A stretch of DNA of 64,000 bases from the NCBI RefSeq assembly GCF_003063665.1, contig NZ_NESF01000002.1, positions 214,571-278,570 on the forward strand, read 5' to 3'. The position numbers and the translations under genes are program-made. Under the pieces are notes generated by a model. It made no database searches and was not told where the DNA came from. It was given only the letters and a program-made list of their open reading frames with translations. This DNA is from Limnohabitans sp. Hippo3. GTDB lineage: Bacteria > Pseudomonadota > Gammaproteobacteria > Burkholderiales > Burkholderiaceae_C. Shown here piece after piece: positions 26,684 through 37,619 of the stretch. Every line of letters starts with the position of its first letter. Position 1 is the first letter of the stretch.

Positions 26684-27981
26684 GCCCTGCCTCCGCGCAT
26701 CATCTGTTTGTTCTCGGCGTCGATGCGCAGCACCACCGCGATGGCGATCAGGTTCATCATGATGGCCGAACCGCCGTAGCTCATCAAAGGCAGTGTCAGG
26801 CCCTTGGTGGGCAAAGCGCCCAAATTCACACCCATGTTGATGAAGGCCTGAAAACCAATCCAGATGCCCACGCCCTGGGCCACCAGACCGGAGAACACCT
26901 TGTCGAGGGCGATGGCCTGACGGCCAATCACCATGATGCGGCGGCTGAGCCACAGGAACATCACAATGACCAAAGACACACCCACCAAACCAAACTCTTC
27001 ACCGATCACGGCCAGCAAAAAGTCGGTGTGGGCTTCGGGCAACCAGTGCAGTTTTTCCACGCTGCCGCCCAAACCTACGCCCCACACCTCACCCCGGCCG
27101 ATGGCGATCAGGGAATGCGAGAGCTGGTACCCCTTGCCCAAAGCGTGCTCGGCACTGAAGGGGTCCAGATAAGCAAAGATGCGGTCACGGCGCCAAGGGG
27201 ATGCGGCAATCATCACCACAAACGCGCCCACCAGCACCGCAAAAATCAGGAAGAACATGCGGGCATTGACACCGCCCAGAAACAGGATGCCCATGGCGAT
27301 GATGGCGATCACCATGAAAGCGCCCATGTCAGGCTCGGCCAGCAAAAACACCCCGGCCAAAGCCACCGCAGCACCCATGGGCAAGACCGCACGGAAGAAG
27401 CGCTCTTTCACCTCCATCTTGCGCACCATGTAGTCGGCCGCATAAATGATGGTCGCGAATTTGGCCAACTCGGAGGGCTGGAAATTCATGATGCCAAAGG
27501 AAATCCAGCGCCGCGCACCGTTGACGCCCTTGCCGATGAAGGGAATCAACACCAGCGCCAGCAACACCAGAGACACCACAAACAAAGGCCTGGCCACTTT
27601 TTCCCAGGTCTCGGTGGACACCTGGAAGGCCAGCAAGGCCATGACACTGCCCACCACCATGGAGATCAGATGCCGCGTCAAAAAATGGGTTTGTGTGTAG
27701 CGCGAAAAACGGGGGTTGTCCGGCATGGCGATCGACGCTGAATACACCATGACCATGCCCCACATGAGCAAGGCGACCACCACCCAGACAAGTGCCTGGT
27801 CCACGCTCTGCAAGCGGTGGGCTGAGCCTGCGCTGTTGCGGGCGAAATCGTAGCTGCCCAGATTGACAGGCAAACCCTGTGTACCCGCAGTATGGCCACG
27901 CGATGCACGGCCTGTGAGCACCTGCCCCCAATGGGCCAGGCCTGCCTGCAGACGTTGCGGGAATGACAGCGCTTCGCTCAC
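26680..27981 (-). CDS. ftsW: Lipid II glycosyltransferase FtsW
   Basis: The SEDS glycosyltransferase of the divisome, partner of FtsI. The 433-residue protein has about ten transmembrane helices. Motifs include [27 protein letters not shown] and the final [11 protein letters not shown]. An unusually long cytoplasmic N-terminus of about 65 residues precedes the first helix. It overlaps murD and murG by 4 bases. Confidence 0.97.
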   Translation of the reverse strand: MSEALSFPQRLQAGLAHWGQVLTGRASRGHTAGTQGLPVNLGSYDFARNSAGSAHRLQSVDQALVWVVVALLMWGMVMVYSASIAMPDNPRFSRYTQTHFLTRHLISMVVGSVMALLAFQVSTETWEKVARPLFVVSLVLLALVLIPFIGKGVNGARRWISFGIMNFQPSELAKFATIIYAADYMVRKMEVKERFFRAVLPMGAAVALAGVFLLAEPDMGAFMVIAIIAMGILFLGGVNARMFFLIFAVLVGAFVVMIAASPWRRDRIFAYLDPFSAEHALGKGYQLSHSLIAIGRGEVWGVGLGGSVEKLHWLPEAHTDFLLAVIGEEFGLVGVSLVIVMFLWLSRRIMVIGRQAIALDKVFSGLVAQGVGIWIGFQAFINMGVNLGALPTKGLTLPLMSYGGSAIMMNLIAIAVVLRIDAENKQMMRGGRA

Positions 27982-29732
27982 AACCCGCCCTCCATGGCCA
28001 CACCCGCCGCTTCGGCCAAACCGGCCACGGCCTGCACAAACACCTCGGCGCGGTGGCCGTAGTTGTCAAACATGTCAAAGCTGGCACAAGCGGGCGACAT
28101 CAAAACCGCGTCGCCACTGCGGGCGATGGCGGCGGCCTGCGCCACGGCCGCATGCATGTCGGCGGCATCGTGCAGCGGCACGTCCGTGTCTTGCAGCGCT
28201 TCGCGGATGACAGGTGCATCGCGGCCGATCAAGACCACCCCCCGGGCAAAACGCGACACGGGATCGACCAAGGGCGTGAAGTCCTGGCCTTTGCCATCGC
28301 CCCCCAAAATGAGCACCACGCGGCGGTCTGCGCCCAAGCCTTGCAGGGCAGCCACGGTGGCCCCCACATTGGTGCCCTTGCTGTCGTCAAAATACTCCAC
28401 CTCGCCCACGATGGCGACCGGCTCCACCCGATGGGGCTCGCCCCGGTATTCGCGCAGGCCATACAGCATGGGGCCCAAGGCGCAACCGGCACTGCTGGCC
28501 AGCGCCAGGGCAGCGAGCGCATTGACCGCGTTGTGGCGGCCACGAATGCGCAGCGCGTCGGCAGGCATCAGGCGCTGGATGTGCAACTCTTCGGCCGCAT
28601 CCTTGCGGCGGCGTCGTGTTTCATCGGCCTCCAGGGCGCGCACCAACCACGTCATGCCGTGTGTGACTTCGATACCAAAGTCGCCTGGGCGCTGAGGCAT
28701 GTCGCCCCCAAACAGCACACAAGCGCGCTCGACAGGCTTTTGCAACTTCACGCGCACAGGCTCGGGCCGCATGGCCATGACCTGCGCGTCTTCGCGGTTG
28801 AGCACCATCAGGCCTTGAGCGCCAAAAATGCGGGCTTTGGCAGCGGCATAGGCGGCCATGCTGCCGTGCCAGTCCAGGTGGTCTTGCGAGAGGTTCAATA
28901 CCGTCGCAGCGGTCGGCTCAAAGCCCTCGCTGCTGTCGAGCTGGAAGCTCGACAGCTCCAGCACCCACACCTGAGGCAGCGCCTGGGCCATGGGGTCCTG
29001 CACGGCAGGAGGAACGGGCAGCGGCAGTTCCGCGTCGCTCTCGCCCTCCAGGCGGTCCAGCGTTTCGTCTGTATCGGCCAGCTCGCTGGTCGACTCATCC
29101 TGCTGTGGTGCGGGGATGACCGCCTCCTGGGCTGCTGTCACCGTTGGCGGCTCACTGTTCGCATCTGCCTTCTCAAGCTCGGCGGCGGCGCGCTCGGCTG
29201 CTTCTTGCTCGACCTGCGCTTGCGCTTGGGCCATGGCTTCGGTCAAGGTGTCCAGCAACGTGGGGCCAATGTTGCCCGCCACTTTCACGGTTTTGCCCGC
29301 ACGCGCCACCAGCTGCCCGGTGAGCGATGTGACCGTGGTCTTGCCGTTGGTGCCCGTGATGGCCAGCACCTGCGGGGCATACCCAAAGCGTGCTTTCAAA
29401 TCCTGCAAGCCAGCGGCAAACAAGCTCAGCTCACTGCCTTGCCACAAGCCCATGGCTCGGGCGGCGTCCACCACCGGGGCCACCACGTCGGGCGCGAGAC
29501 CCGGGCTGCGGAACACCGCACGCACCGAAGTGCCCTCCACCAGACTGGCCACAAATGGCCCGGACACAAAACGCACCGCAGGCCACTCGGACTGCAAAGC
29601 GGCCAACTGGGGCGGCGTGTCACGGGTGTCGGCCACGGTCACGTCCGCCCCGGCATGCGCGCACCAGCGGGCCATCGCCAGGCCCGAAGCACCCAAACCG
29701 AGAATCAGAACGTGTTGACCTTGGAGCTGCAT
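27978..29732 (-). CDS. murD: UDP-MurNAc-L-Ala--D-Glu ligase with internal insertion
   Basis: Adds D-glutamate to UDP-MurNAc-L-Ala. The 584 residues exceed the usual 440-500. The Mur-ligase sites are intact: [12 protein letters not shown], the ATP loop GTNGKTT at 127-133, and LELSSFQLD. The extra length is mainly an insertion at about residues 164-251, rich in Ala, Glu, Asp and Pro, between [10 protein letters not shown] and VWVLELSSF in the central domain. A shorter charged insertion ([12 protein letters not shown]) follows later. Both are in frame, so the gene looks functional. It overlaps ftsW by 4 bases and starts 3 bases after the mraY stop. Confidence 0.95.
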   Translation of the reverse strand: MQLQGQHVLILGLGASGLAMARWCAHAGADVTVADTRDTPPQLAALQSEWPAVRFVSGPFVASLVEGTSVRAVFRSPGLAPDVVAPVVDAARAMGLWQGSELSLFAAGLQDLKARFGYAPQVLAITGTNGKTTVTSLTGQLVARAGKTVKVAGNIGPTLLDTLTEAMAQAQAQVEQEAAERAAAELEKADANSEPPTVTAAQEAVIPAPQQDESTSELADTDETLDRLEGESDAELPLPVPPAVQDPMAQALPQVWVLELSSFQLDSSEGFEPTAATVLNLSQDHLDWHGSMAAYAAAKARIFGAQGLMVLNREDAQVMAMRPEPVRVKLQKPVERACVLFGGDMPQRPGDFGIEVTHGMTWLVRALEADETRRRRKDAAEELHIQRLMPADALRIRGRHNAVNALAALALASSAGCALGPMLYGLREYRGEPHRVEPVAIVGEVEYFDDSKGTNVGATVAALQGLGADRRVVLILGGDGKGQDFTPLVDPVSRFARGVVLIGRDAPVIREALQDTDVPLHDAADMHAAVAQAAAIARSGDAVLMSPACASFDMFDNYGHRAEVFVQAVAGLAEAAGVAMEGGL

Positions 29733-29735
29733 GGC

Positions 29736-30914
29736 TTACCTCAGCTTCAGGGTCGACAAGCCGACCAGACACAGCAGCATGGTGATGATCCAGAAACGCA
29801 CCACGACTTGCGTTTCCTTCCAGCCGCTCTTTTCAAAATGGTGGTGCAAGGGCGCCATCTTCAGGATGCGCCGACCCTCGCCGTATTTTTTCTTGGTGTA
29901 TTTGAAGTACGTGACCTGCGCCATCACCGACAAGGCCTCGACCACGAAGATGCCGCCCATGATGGCCAGCACGATTTCCTGGCGCACGATCACGGCAATG
30001 GTGCCCAGCGCCGCACCCAGCGCCAGCGCCCCCACGTCACCCATGAACACCTGGGCTGGATGCGTGTTGAACCACAAAAAGGCCAGGCCCGCCCCCGCCA
30101 TGGCGGCGCAAAAAATCAACAACTCGCCCGAACCCGGAATGTGCGGGAAGAACAGGTACTTGGAGTACACCGAGCTGCCCGTCACATAGGCGAACACGCC
30201 CAGTGCCGAACCCACCATGACCACCGGCATGATGGCCAGACCATCCAAACCGTCGGTCAAATTGACCGCATTGCTGGCCCCGACGATGACCAGATAGGTC
30301 AGGACCACAAAGCCCAGCACGCCCAGCGGGTAGTTGATTTCCTTGAAAAACGGCACCTGCAAGCCGGCCTTGGGGGGGAGGTTCACGTCAAAACCCGACA
30401 TCACCCATTTCCCGAACAGGTCCAGCACGCGCAGGTTGGAGACTTCGGAAATGCTGAACACCAGGTACAAGGCAGCCACCAAGCCGATGACCGATTGCCA
30501 GAAATACTTTTCGCGCGAGCGCATGCCTTCGGGGTCTTTGTTGACCACCTTGCGCCAGTCATCCACCCAGCCAATCGCACCAAAGCCCAAGGTCACGATC
30601 AGCACGATCCACACGAAGCGGTTGGACAAGTCAAACCAGAGCACCGTCGACACGGCAATCGACAACAAAATCAGCACGCCACCCATGGTGGGTGTGCCGC
30701 TTTTGGACAGGTGCGACTCCATGCCGTAGCCACGGATGGGCTGGCCGATCTTGAGCGAAGTCAGGCGGCGGATGACCCAGGGGCCTGCGGCCAGACCGAT
30801 CAAGAGCGCCGTCATCGCGGCCATCACCGCACGGAAGGTGATGTACTGGAACACACGCAAAAAGCCCCACTCCGGGGACAAGGTTTGCAACCATTGGGCC
30901 AGGCTAAGCAGCAT
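29736..30914 (-). CDS. mraY: Phospho-MurNAc-pentapeptide transferase
   Basis: Makes lipid I by moving phospho-MurNAc-pentapeptide to undecaprenyl phosphate. The 392-residue protein has ten transmembrane helices and the motifs [19 protein letters not shown] and [14 protein letters not shown]. The C-terminal [11 protein letters not shown] loop is intact. It overlaps the end of murF by 11 bases. Confidence 0.98.
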   Translation of the reverse strand: MLLSLAQWLQTLSPEWGFLRVFQYITFRAVMAAMTALLIGLAAGPWVIRRLTSLKIGQPIRGYGMESHLSKSGTPTMGGVLILLSIAVSTVLWFDLSNRFVWIVLIVTLGFGAIGWVDDWRKVVNKDPEGMRSREKYFWQSVIGLVAALYLVFSISEVSNLRVLDLFGKWVMSGFDVNLPPKAGLQVPFFKEINYPLGVLGFVVLTYLVIVGASNAVNLTDGLDGLAIMPVVMVGSALGVFAYVTGSSVYSKYLFFPHIPGSGELLIFCAAMAGAGLAFLWFNTHPAQVFMGDVGALALGAALGTIAVIVRQEIVLAIMGGIFVVEALSVMAQVTYFKYTKKKYGEGRRILKMAPLHHHFEKSGWKETQVVVRFWIITMLLCLVGLSTLKLR

Positions 30915-32358
30915 GGGGCTCCTCTTTTTTATCGTTGTTGTGGTTATGCTGGTCTTCGCTGCGCGTCAGCAGCGCCTGGACCACGCGCTCCATCTTCATG
31001 AAGCGCGAACCTTTGACCACCACGCTGTTGAATTCACCCAGCTGCCCTGTCACCACACCCAGCAAACTGTCGATGCCTGCGAAGTGCCGGGCCGCACCAA
31101 AAGCCTGCGCGCTGTGCACGCACAAGTCACCCAGGGTGTAGAGCGCCTCGATGCCGCGCTCGGCCGCATAAGCGCCCACCTCGGCATGGAACTCGGGGCC
31201 TTGGTTGCCCACTTCACCCATGTCGCCCAGCACCAGCAAACGCGGCGCAGGCAGCTCGGCCAACACGTCAATCGCAGCACGCACCGAATCGGGGTTGGCG
31301 TTGTAGCTGTCATCGATCACGGTGATGTCCGCACCACCGCTGTGCAGCAGCAGCGCACGCGAGCGCCCCTTGACCGGCTCAAAAGCCACCAGGCCCTGGA
31401 CCACGGCGGCCAAGGGCACCCCTGCTGCCAAGGCGCAGGCGCTCGCTGCCAAAGCGTTTTTGACGTTGTGACGCCCGGCAATGTGCAAACGCACAGGCGC
31501 GGTGCCCTCGGGGGTCTTGAGGGTGAACTGCCAGGCGCCCGACTGCCAGACCACCACAGCGGCCCGCACATCGGCGTCTGAGGTGGACGCCATGGCAAAA
31601 CCGCGCTGCAAGCGCCCATCCGACAAACCCTGCCAGATCGGGGTGTAGGCATCGTCGACCGGGAACACGGCCACGCCTTCCGGCGGCAGGGCCTGCAGCA
31701 CCGCACCGTTTTCATGGGCCACAGCTTCGACCGTCCCCATGAATTCCTGGTGCTCGCGCTGCGCGTTGTTCACCAAGGCCACAGTCGGCCGGGCCAATTG
31801 AGACAAGTAGGCGATCTCGCCGGGGTGGTTCATGCCCAACTCGACCACGGCGATGCGGTGGTGGGCACGCAAATTGAACAGGGTCAAGGGCACGCCAATG
31901 TCGTTGTTCAGGTTGCCCTGGGTGGACAAAGCGTCGTCCCCGGCATGGGCACGCAAGATGGACGCGATCATTTGCGTCACGGTGGTTTTGCCGTTGCTGC
32001 CGGTCACCGCAATCAACGGCAAGCTGAACTGCGCACGCCAGCCTGCAGCCAGCTCACCCAAAGCGATGCGCGCATCGGGCACCACCAGGGCAGGCAAGCC
32101 CTGCGCCAGCGCCTGGGCTTCGCCAGAGGCCTCGCACACCACCGCGACGGCACCCTGTGCCTTGGCCTGGGCGATGAACTGGTTGCCATCAAAACGCTCG
32201 CCGCGCAAGGCCAAAAACAAATCGCCCGCTTGCAGGCTGCGGCTGTCGGTGTGCACCCGGTCGACCACCACATCCTGTAGACCCACGCCGCGTGCCTGAC
32301 TCAGCCAGCCGAGGGCCTGCGTCAGCTTCAGATGCATGGCGCTGTTCACGGCGTTCAT
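30904..32358 (-). CDS. murF: UDP-MurNAc-tripeptide--D-Ala-D-Ala ligase
   Basis: Adds D-Ala-D-Ala to finish the UDP-MurNAc-pentapeptide. The 484-residue enzyme has the ATP loop GSNGKTT and the [10 protein letters not shown] and [10 protein letters not shown] motifs of MurF. The ATGA start overlaps the murE stop. Confidence 0.97.
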   Translation of the reverse strand: MNAVNSAMHLKLTQALGWLSQARGVGLQDVVVDRVHTDSRSLQAGDLFLALRGERFDGNQFIAQAKAQGAVAVVCEASGEAQALAQGLPALVVPDARIALGELAAGWRAQFSLPLIAVTGSNGKTTVTQMIASILRAHAGDDALSTQGNLNNDIGVPLTLFNLRAHHRIAVVELGMNHPGEIAYLSQLARPTVALVNNAQREHQEFMGTVEAVAHENGAVLQALPPEGVAVFPVDDAYTPIWQGLSDGRLQRGFAMASTSDADVRAAVVVWQSGAWQFTLKTPEGTAPVRLHIAGRHNVKNALAASACALAAGVPLAAVVQGLVAFEPVKGRSRALLLHSGGADITVIDDSYNANPDSVRAAIDVLAELPAPRLLVLGDMGEVGNQGPEFHAEVGAYAAERGIEALYTLGDLCVHSAQAFGAARHFAGIDSLLGVVTGQLGEFNSVVVKGSRFMKMERVVQALLTRSEDQHNHNNDKKEEPHAA

Positions 32359-33887
32359 GCGGCCGCCCCTTGCGGCTGTGCAGCGCGTTGCTGCAAAGCC
32401 ATGCGGGCCTGGGCCACATCCGAAAACGGGTGGCGCACGCCCATGATCTCTTGTTCGCTTTCGTGGCCTTTGCCCGCCACCAGCACCACGTCTTGCGCCT
32501 GCGCTTGCGCCACCGCCTGGGCAATGGCCAGAGCGCGGTCCAATTCAATCCGGACCGACTGCGGGCGCTTCAAACCCTTGACCATGGCGGTCACAATGGC
32601 CTCGGGCGATTCGCTGCGGGGGTTGTCGCTGGTCAGCACCACGTGGTCGGCCGCCGCTTCGGCCGCTGCGGCCATCAAGGGGCGCTTGCTGGCATCGCGG
32701 TCACCACCGCAGCCCAACACACACCACAGGCGCCCCCCACGGGCCTGGGCTTGCGAGCGCAGTGCGCTCAGCGCCTGGGTGATGGCATCGGGCGTGTGGG
32801 CATAGTCCACCACCACCAGTGGCCATGACCATTCATTCGCTGCGCCAGGCGCATCACCCCGCACGCGCTCCATGCGGCCGGGCACCGCCGTCAACTGTGC
32901 ACAAGCTTGCACCGCTTGCGCCAAATCGAAACCCAGGGCCCGCAAACTGCCGATCACGCCCAGCAGGTTGTCCATGTTGTAGTCGCCGATCAAACCCGTT
33001 TGCAAGGTGTGCGCGGCGTGGCCCTCGATCACCTCAAAAGCCAAGCCCTGACCGCCGGGCAAGGCCCGCGCTTGCAGACGCGCCGGGCCACGGCGCGAAC
33101 AGGTCCAGACATCGAGCGGGCCGCCTTGCAACTGCTGGGCCAGCAACGCGCCTTGCGCGTCATCGATGTTGACGACGGCGGACTGCAGGCCAGGCCAGTC
33201 AAACAAAGCGGCCTTGGCCGACCAATAGCGGGCCATGTCACCGTGGTAGTCCAGGTGGTCCTGCGTGAAATTGGTGAACACGGCCACGCAGATGCGTGTG
33301 CCATCCAGGCGGTGCTCGGCCAGGCCAATGGACGAGGCTTCGATGGCGCAATGCGTGACGCCCTCATCCACGAACTGTCTGAATTGCCGCTGCAGCAGCA
33401 CCGGGTCGGGCGTGGTCATGCCTGTGGACACCAGGTGCGGCAAGCGGCCTACGCCCAAGGTGCCTACCAGCCCGCAGGCTTGCTGCAGCACAGGCGAAGA
33501 CAGCGCCTGCGCCAGCCACCAGGCTGTGGATGTTTTGCCGTTGGTGCCTGTGACCGCCAGCACCTTCAAGGCCTGGCTGGGGTGTTCGTAGTAGGCATCG
33601 GCCACCAGCCCCGTCTGCGCCTTGAGCCCTGCCATACCTGCCAGCTTGGGGGTGGCCTCGGCCTGCAGACCCTGCAACCAAGGCGCATGGTCCTGCGCCT
33701 CCATCAGGCAAGCTGTAGCCCCCTGTGCCAGCGCTGCAGCGAGGTAACGCCGTCCATCGGTGGCGGCACCCGGCCAAGCGATGAAGCCGTCGCCCGCCTG
33801 CACCAAGCGGCTGTTGGTGCGCAGCTCGCCCGTCACATGCGTGCGCAACCAGCGGGCCGCTTCGGAGGCGTTGTGCAGCATCTGCAT
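32355..33887 (-). CDS. murE: UDP-MurNAc-L-Ala-D-Glu--meso-DAP ligase
   Basis: Adds meso-diaminopimelate to the peptide stem. The ATP loop is GTNGKTS, and the DNPR motif (LTSDNPRSESP) marks meso-DAP rather than lysine specificity. This agrees with Mpl and DapF in the window. The 510-residue product begins one base inside the ftsI stop (TGATG). Confidence 0.97.
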   Translation of the reverse strand: MQMLHNASEAARWLRTHVTGELRTNSRLVQAGDGFIAWPGAATDGRRYLAAALAQGATACLMEAQDHAPWLQGLQAEATPKLAGMAGLKAQTGLVADAYYEHPSQALKVLAVTGTNGKTSTAWWLAQALSSPVLQQACGLVGTLGVGRLPHLVSTGMTTPDPVLLQRQFRQFVDEGVTHCAIEASSIGLAEHRLDGTRICVAVFTNFTQDHLDYHGDMARYWSAKAALFDWPGLQSAVVNIDDAQGALLAQQLQGGPLDVWTCSRRGPARLQARALPGGQGLAFEVIEGHAAHTLQTGLIGDYNMDNLLGVIGSLRALGFDLAQAVQACAQLTAVPGRMERVRGDAPGAANEWSWPLVVVDYAHTPDAITQALSALRSQAQARGGRLWCVLGCGGDRDASKRPLMAAAAEAAADHVVLTSDNPRSESPEAIVTAMVKGLKRPQSVRIELDRALAIAQAVAQAQAQDVVLVAGKGHESEQEIMGVRHPFSDVAQARMALQQRAAQPQGAAA

Positions 33888-35620
33888 CAGAACGACTCCT
33901 CGACCGACTTGGCCACAATTTGGGGTTTGACCGCCATGTCGGGCTGCACACCCATCAGGCGCAGCGTTTGCTGCACCGTCTGGCTGAACACGGGCGCAGC
34001 CACATCGCCACCGTAGTAGCGGCCGTTGCTGGGCTCATCGATCATCACCGCCACCACGATGCGGGGTGCCTCAATGGGGGCCATGCCGACAAAGAAGCCG
34101 CGGTATTTTTTGCCCGCGTAACCCTTGCCCTCTTGTTTGTGCGCCGTACCGGTCTTGCCGCCAACGGAGTAACCCATGGTCTGGGCTTTTTGCGCCGTAC
34201 CGCCGGGGCCTGCGGCCATCTGCAGCATCTTGCGCATCGCTTTGGCGTTGTCTGCGCTGATGACGCGCACGCCCGTGACCTGTTGCTCGGCCTTCATCAA
34301 GGTGGCAGGCACCACCTCACCGTCGCGGGCGAACACGGTGTAGGCCCTGGCCACTTGGAACAGGCTGCCTGAAATGCCGTAGCCGTAGCTCATGGTAGCC
34401 TGCTCGATCGGCCGCCAGGTTTTGTAAGGACGCAAACGCCCGCTGACCACCCCCGGAAATGGGAGCTGCGGTTTTTGTCCAAAACCGACCTGGGCAAACA
34501 TCTCCCACATCTCGCGGGGCTGCATCTGCATGGCCAACTTCACGGTGCCCACGTTGCTCGACTTCTGGATCACTTCATTGACGCTGAGCACGCCATGCGG
34601 GTGGGCATCGGTGATGGTCGAGCCGGTGATGGTGATACGGCCGGGCGCGGTCTGGATCGGGGTCTCCGGCTTGACCAGCCCTTTTTCCAGCGCCAAGGCC
34701 ACCGCAAACGGCTTCATGGTGGAGCCGGGCTCGAAGGTGTCGGTCAAGGCGCGGTTGCGCAACTGCTCACCGCTCAGGTTGACGCGCTTGTCGGGCGAAT
34801 AACTGGGGTAATTGGCCAAGGCCAGGACCTCGCCCGACTGGGCGTCGAGCACCACCACACTGCCGGCTTTGGCTTTATGCTCCAGCACCGCTTCGCGCAG
34901 CTTCTGGTAGGCGAAAAACTGAACTTTGCTGTCAATGCTCAGCTGCAGGTCCTCGCCATCGACAGGGGGCACCGTCTCGCCCACGTCTTCGACCACCCGA
35001 CCCAGACGGTCCTTGATGACACGGCGTGAACCGGGCTTGCCGGACAGCTGCTTCTGGAACACCAGCTCCACGCCTTCCTGGCCCTGGTCTTCCACATTGG
35101 TGAAGCCCACGATGTGGGCCGCCGCTTCACCCTCGGGGTACAAACGCTTGTACTCCTTGATGTCGTACACGCCCTTGATGCCCAGCGCCAGGATCTGCTT
35201 GACGACCGGCTCGTCGAGCTGCCTGCGCAACCAGACAAAGGTCTTTTCGTCGTCCTTGAGTTTCTTGTCCAGCTCGGCGGGGCTCATATCCAGCAAGCGT
35301 GCCAGCTCGCGCAACTTGGCCGGATCGCGCTCGATGTCTTCCGGGTTGGCCCAAATGCTGGGCGCGGGCACGCTCGACGCCAGCAGCATGCCGTTGCGGT
35401 CGAGCACGCGCCCCCGGTTGGCGGGCAAGGTCAGCGTCCGGGCAAAACGAACTTCGCCTTGGCGCAAGAAAAAGTCGTTGGCAAACACCTGCACATAGGC
35501 CGCACGAGCGATCAAGCCCGTGAAGCCCAGCGCAATGGCCGCCACAATCAATTTGCTGCGCCAGACCGGGGTCTTGCTGGCCAGCAAGGGGCTCGACGAC
35601 AGCTGGACGCTGCGGCTCAT
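33887..35620 (-). CDS. ftsI: Penicillin-binding protein 3, septal transpeptidase
   Basis: Cross-links septal peptidoglycan with FtsW. After one membrane helix (about residues 20-40) come the pedestal domain and the transpeptidase domain, with the active-site STMK (in FEPGSTMKPF), SSN and KTGT motifs intact. The 577-residue length is normal. I start at MSRSVQLS, whose ATG overlaps the ftsL stop. Confidence 0.97.
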   Translation of the reverse strand: MSRSVQLSSSPLLASKTPVWRSKLIVAAIALGFTGLIARAAYVQVFANDFFLRQGEVRFARTLTLPANRGRVLDRNGMLLASSVPAPSIWANPEDIERDPAKLRELARLLDMSPAELDKKLKDDEKTFVWLRRQLDEPVVKQILALGIKGVYDIKEYKRLYPEGEAAAHIVGFTNVEDQGQEGVELVFQKQLSGKPGSRRVIKDRLGRVVEDVGETVPPVDGEDLQLSIDSKVQFFAYQKLREAVLEHKAKAGSVVVLDAQSGEVLALANYPSYSPDKRVNLSGEQLRNRALTDTFEPGSTMKPFAVALALEKGLVKPETPIQTAPGRITITGSTITDAHPHGVLSVNEVIQKSSNVGTVKLAMQMQPREMWEMFAQVGFGQKPQLPFPGVVSGRLRPYKTWRPIEQATMSYGYGISGSLFQVARAYTVFARDGEVVPATLMKAEQQVTGVRVISADNAKAMRKMLQMAAGPGGTAQKAQTMGYSVGGKTGTAHKQEGKGYAGKKYRGFFVGMAPIEAPRIVVAVMIDEPSNGRYYGGDVAAPVFSQTVQQTLRLMGVQPDMAVKPQIVAKSVEESF

Positions 35621-35907
35621 GGGCGAGCCTCCTGTGCTGCGGCACCCTGGGTCGAGACGTATTGGGTGATGGCCGGTGAAGCCGCGCGCATTTGCAACTG
35701 CTGACGCGCAATTTGCTCCACCCGCAAAGGCGTAGCCTGCGCGCGGCGCTCCACCTGCAGGCGGTCGTGGTCCACTTGCAGACGCTTGGCCTCTTTTTTG
35801 GCCGACTCCAGCGCCATGAACAAACGGCGCGTCTCGTACTGGCTGTGCACCAACACCAGCGCGCTGGCCAGCACAGCCATCAGCAGCAAGATGCTCAGGC
35901 GGGTCAT
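35617..35907 (-). CDS. ftsL: Cell division protein FtsL
   Basis: A 96-residue bitopic protein with an N-terminal transmembrane helix ([21 protein letters not shown]) and a periplasmic coiled coil ([21 protein letters not shown]). It recruits FtsWI with FtsQB. Position between rsmH and ftsI, with 4-base overlaps on both sides, supports the call. Confidence 0.93.
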   Translation of the reverse strand: MTRLSILLLMAVLASALVLVHSQYETRRLFMALESAKKEAKRLQVDHDRLQVERRAQATPLRVEQIARQQLQMRAASPAITQYVSTQGAAAQEARP

Positions 35908-36833
35908 GCCGGCACCTCGGTGCGCTCGGCCATGCGCATGATCGCGCTGCGTGAGCGTGGGTTGCCGCGCACCTCGTCCTCGCTGGGCCGCACGCGGCCA
36001 CAGGCTTTCAGACGCATCTTCACGGGGGCAGCAAATGGCACCCGGCGGTCCACCACTTCTTTGGAGTGCTTGGCGATGAACTGCTTGACGATGCGGTCTT
36101 CCAGCGAATGGAAACTGATGACCACCAAACGCCCGCCGGGCGACAACACCTTCAAGCTGGCTTCTAGCGCCTGTTCGAGCTCTTCAAGCTCGGCGTTGAT
36201 GAAAATCCGAAAAGCCTGAAATGTCCGCGTTGCAGGGTTCTGACCCGGCTCGCGGGTTTTGACCGTGTCAGCCACGAGCTGGGCCAGATCGGTGGTGGTT
36301 GAAATTGGGCCCCGCTCTTGTCGGCGAGCCACAAGCGCCTTTGCAATCTGAAAAGCAAACCGTTCCTCGCCATAGTCACGTATCACCTCCGTGATTTGAT
36401 CCACCGTGGCCGTTGCCAGCCAATCGGCCACGCTCTCGCCGCGCGTGGTGTCCATGCGCATGTCAAGCGGGCCCTCAAAACGAAAAGAAAAACCCCTCTC
36501 GGGGCTGTCAATCTGGGGGGAGCTGATGCCCAGGTCCATCAGCACACCATCGACGCTGCCGGGCGGCAGCTCACCCAGGTGCGAAAAGCCTTCGTGCCGG
36601 ATCGAAAACCGGCTGTCTGCCATGCGTCCGGCTTCGGCAATGGCCTCCGGGTCTTTGTCAAAAGCCTGCAAACGGCCTTGGGCCGAGAGGCGGGACAAAA
36701 TCAAGCGCGAGTGCCCACCGCGGCCAAAGGTGGCGTCCACATAAGTGCCGTCAGCACCTGCAGAGGCCCGGAGCAATTCGTCCACGGCCTCGTTCAGGAG
36801 CACGGTGGTGTGGGTCAGTGCAGCTTCGGTCAT
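35904..36833 (-). CDS. rsmH: 16S rRNA (cytosine1402-N4)-methyltransferase
   Basis: Methylates C1402 in the decoding centre. The 309-residue product begins [13 protein letters not shown], then [12 protein letters not shown] (SAM site), and ends with [16 protein letters not shown] and RSRSAIMR. It follows mraZ by 5 bases, the standard head of the dcw cluster. The open frame upstream of the ATG is not used. Confidence 0.98.
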   Translation of the reverse strand: MTEAALTHTTVLLNEAVDELLRASAGADGTYVDATFGRGGHSRLILSRLSAQGRLQAFDKDPEAIAEAGRMADSRFSIRHEGFSHLGELPPGSVDGVLMDLGISSPQIDSPERGFSFRFEGPLDMRMDTTRGESVADWLATATVDQITEVIRDYGEERFAFQIAKALVARRQERGPISTTTDLAQLVADTVKTREPGQNPATRTFQAFRIFINAELEELEQALEASLKVLSPGGRLVVISFHSLEDRIVKQFIAKHSKEVVDRRVPFAAPVKMRLKACGRVRPSEDEVRGNPRSRSAIMRMAERTEVPA

Positions 36834-36838
36834 CGCGT

Positions 36839-37267
36839 TCAGAACGAAAAATCCTTGAACACATCGGGCATCTCGCCCTGCATGGCCTGCGCTTCCTGCG
36901 CGTCGTAAGTGGTTTTGTCCCACAGCTCGAAGTGGTTGCCCATGCCCAGCAGCATGGTGTCCTTGGAGATGCCCGCTGCTTGACGCAGTTCGGGCGAGAT
37001 CAGCACGCGACCGGTGCCGTCCATCTCCACATCCATGGCGTTGCCCAAAAAAATGCGTTTCCACCACTGCGCGGACATGGGGAGCTGGGCAATGCGCTCA
37101 CGGAACTTTTCCCACTCGGGGCGGGGAAACACCATCAGGCAGCCGTGCGGGTGCTTGGTGATGGTCAGCTGGCCTTGGGCTGTCGCGCTCAGGACGTCAC
37201 GGTGCCGGGTCGGTACAGACAACCGCCCTTTGGCATCCAGACTCAGCGATGAAGCCCCTTGAAACAC
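36839..37267 (-). CDS. mraZ: Transcriptional regulator MraZ
   Basis: An AbrB-fold DNA-binding protein that represses or tunes the dcw operon. The 142-residue product has the two SpoVT-AbrB repeats, with [13 protein letters not shown] in the first and [13 protein letters not shown] in the second. The start is a GTG ([13 protein letters not shown] follows) preceded by AAGG. Four GTG-headed repeats with 10-bp spacing, its expected operator, lie just upstream. Confidence 0.95.
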   Translation of the reverse strand: MFQGASSLSLDAKGRLSVPTRHRDVLSATAQGQLTITKHPHGCLMVFPRPEWEKFRERIAQLPMSAQWWKRIFLGNAMDVEMDGTGRVLISPELRQAAGISKDTMLLGMGNHFELWDKTTYDAQEAQAMQGEMPDVFKDFSF

Positions 37268-37303
37268 AGCAACGACCTTTTCCAGTTGAAACGCGCCAGC
37301 GGA

Positions 37304-37338
37304 GACACTTTTCCCCACTTAATTGCACTTTTTTGCAC
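37304..37338 (-). promoter_or_regulatory. MraZ-type operator: four 10-bp-spaced GTG repeats
   Basis: On the minus strand GTGCA, GTGCA, GTGGG and GTGTC follow each other at exactly 10-bp intervals (the plus-strand CAC triplets begin at 37306, 37316, 37326 and 37336), each followed by an A-rich pentamer. This is the layout known for MraZ boxes, where copies of TGGG-like repeats 10 bp apart line one face of the helix. It overlaps the predicted transcription start. Confidence 0.8.
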
Positions 37339-37364
37339 TGTATCAGGAATTCGGTGCAACTCAA
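37337..37364 (-). promoter_or_regulatory. Candidate Pmra promoter of the dcw operon
   Basis: TTGAGT (37359-37364) and TACAGT (37337-37342), read on the minus strand and 16 bases apart. The start would fall within the MraZ repeats, which fits repression. From here to 37566 the DNA is AT-rich with no gene seen; this and the dksA terminator are the contents of the 37268-37619 gap. Confidence 0.6.
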
Positions 37365-37566
37365 CAGGTGTAGATCGATTTTTTTCAATGAAATCAATGG
37401 CTTAGCGCTGAATTTGAAGCCAGACGGAAGCAGAATTTCTTTGTAGATTAGGCACTTACAAGTGGCAATGAAAGTAACCTGTGAAGGATTTTAAAAAATC
37501 AAAAATAACAAATGCATGAAAACCCGATGAACGGTTTCCAGCACGGCCTGCGCCGCTGCAGACATG

Positions 37567-37592
37567 AAAAAGCCCCTGGTCAGGGGCTTTTT
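37567..37592. terminator. Bidirectional intrinsic terminator after dksA
   Basis: AAAAAGCCCCTG (37567-37578) and CAGGGGCTTTTT (37581-37592) form a perfect 12-bp palindrome with T tracts in both directions. It lies 28 bases after the dksA stop and insulates the dcw promoter. Confidence 0.92.
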
Positions 37593-37619
37593 CGTGCCAT
37601 GGACAGAGAACCTGTCGCT

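Noticed and set aside
27963..31001. A 1012-codon plus-strand open frame opposite murD, mraY and neighbours
   Set aside because: It is antisense to well-supported genes; high GC at third positions keeps the opposite frame free of stops. Composition is Gln/His/Arg-rich with no domain.
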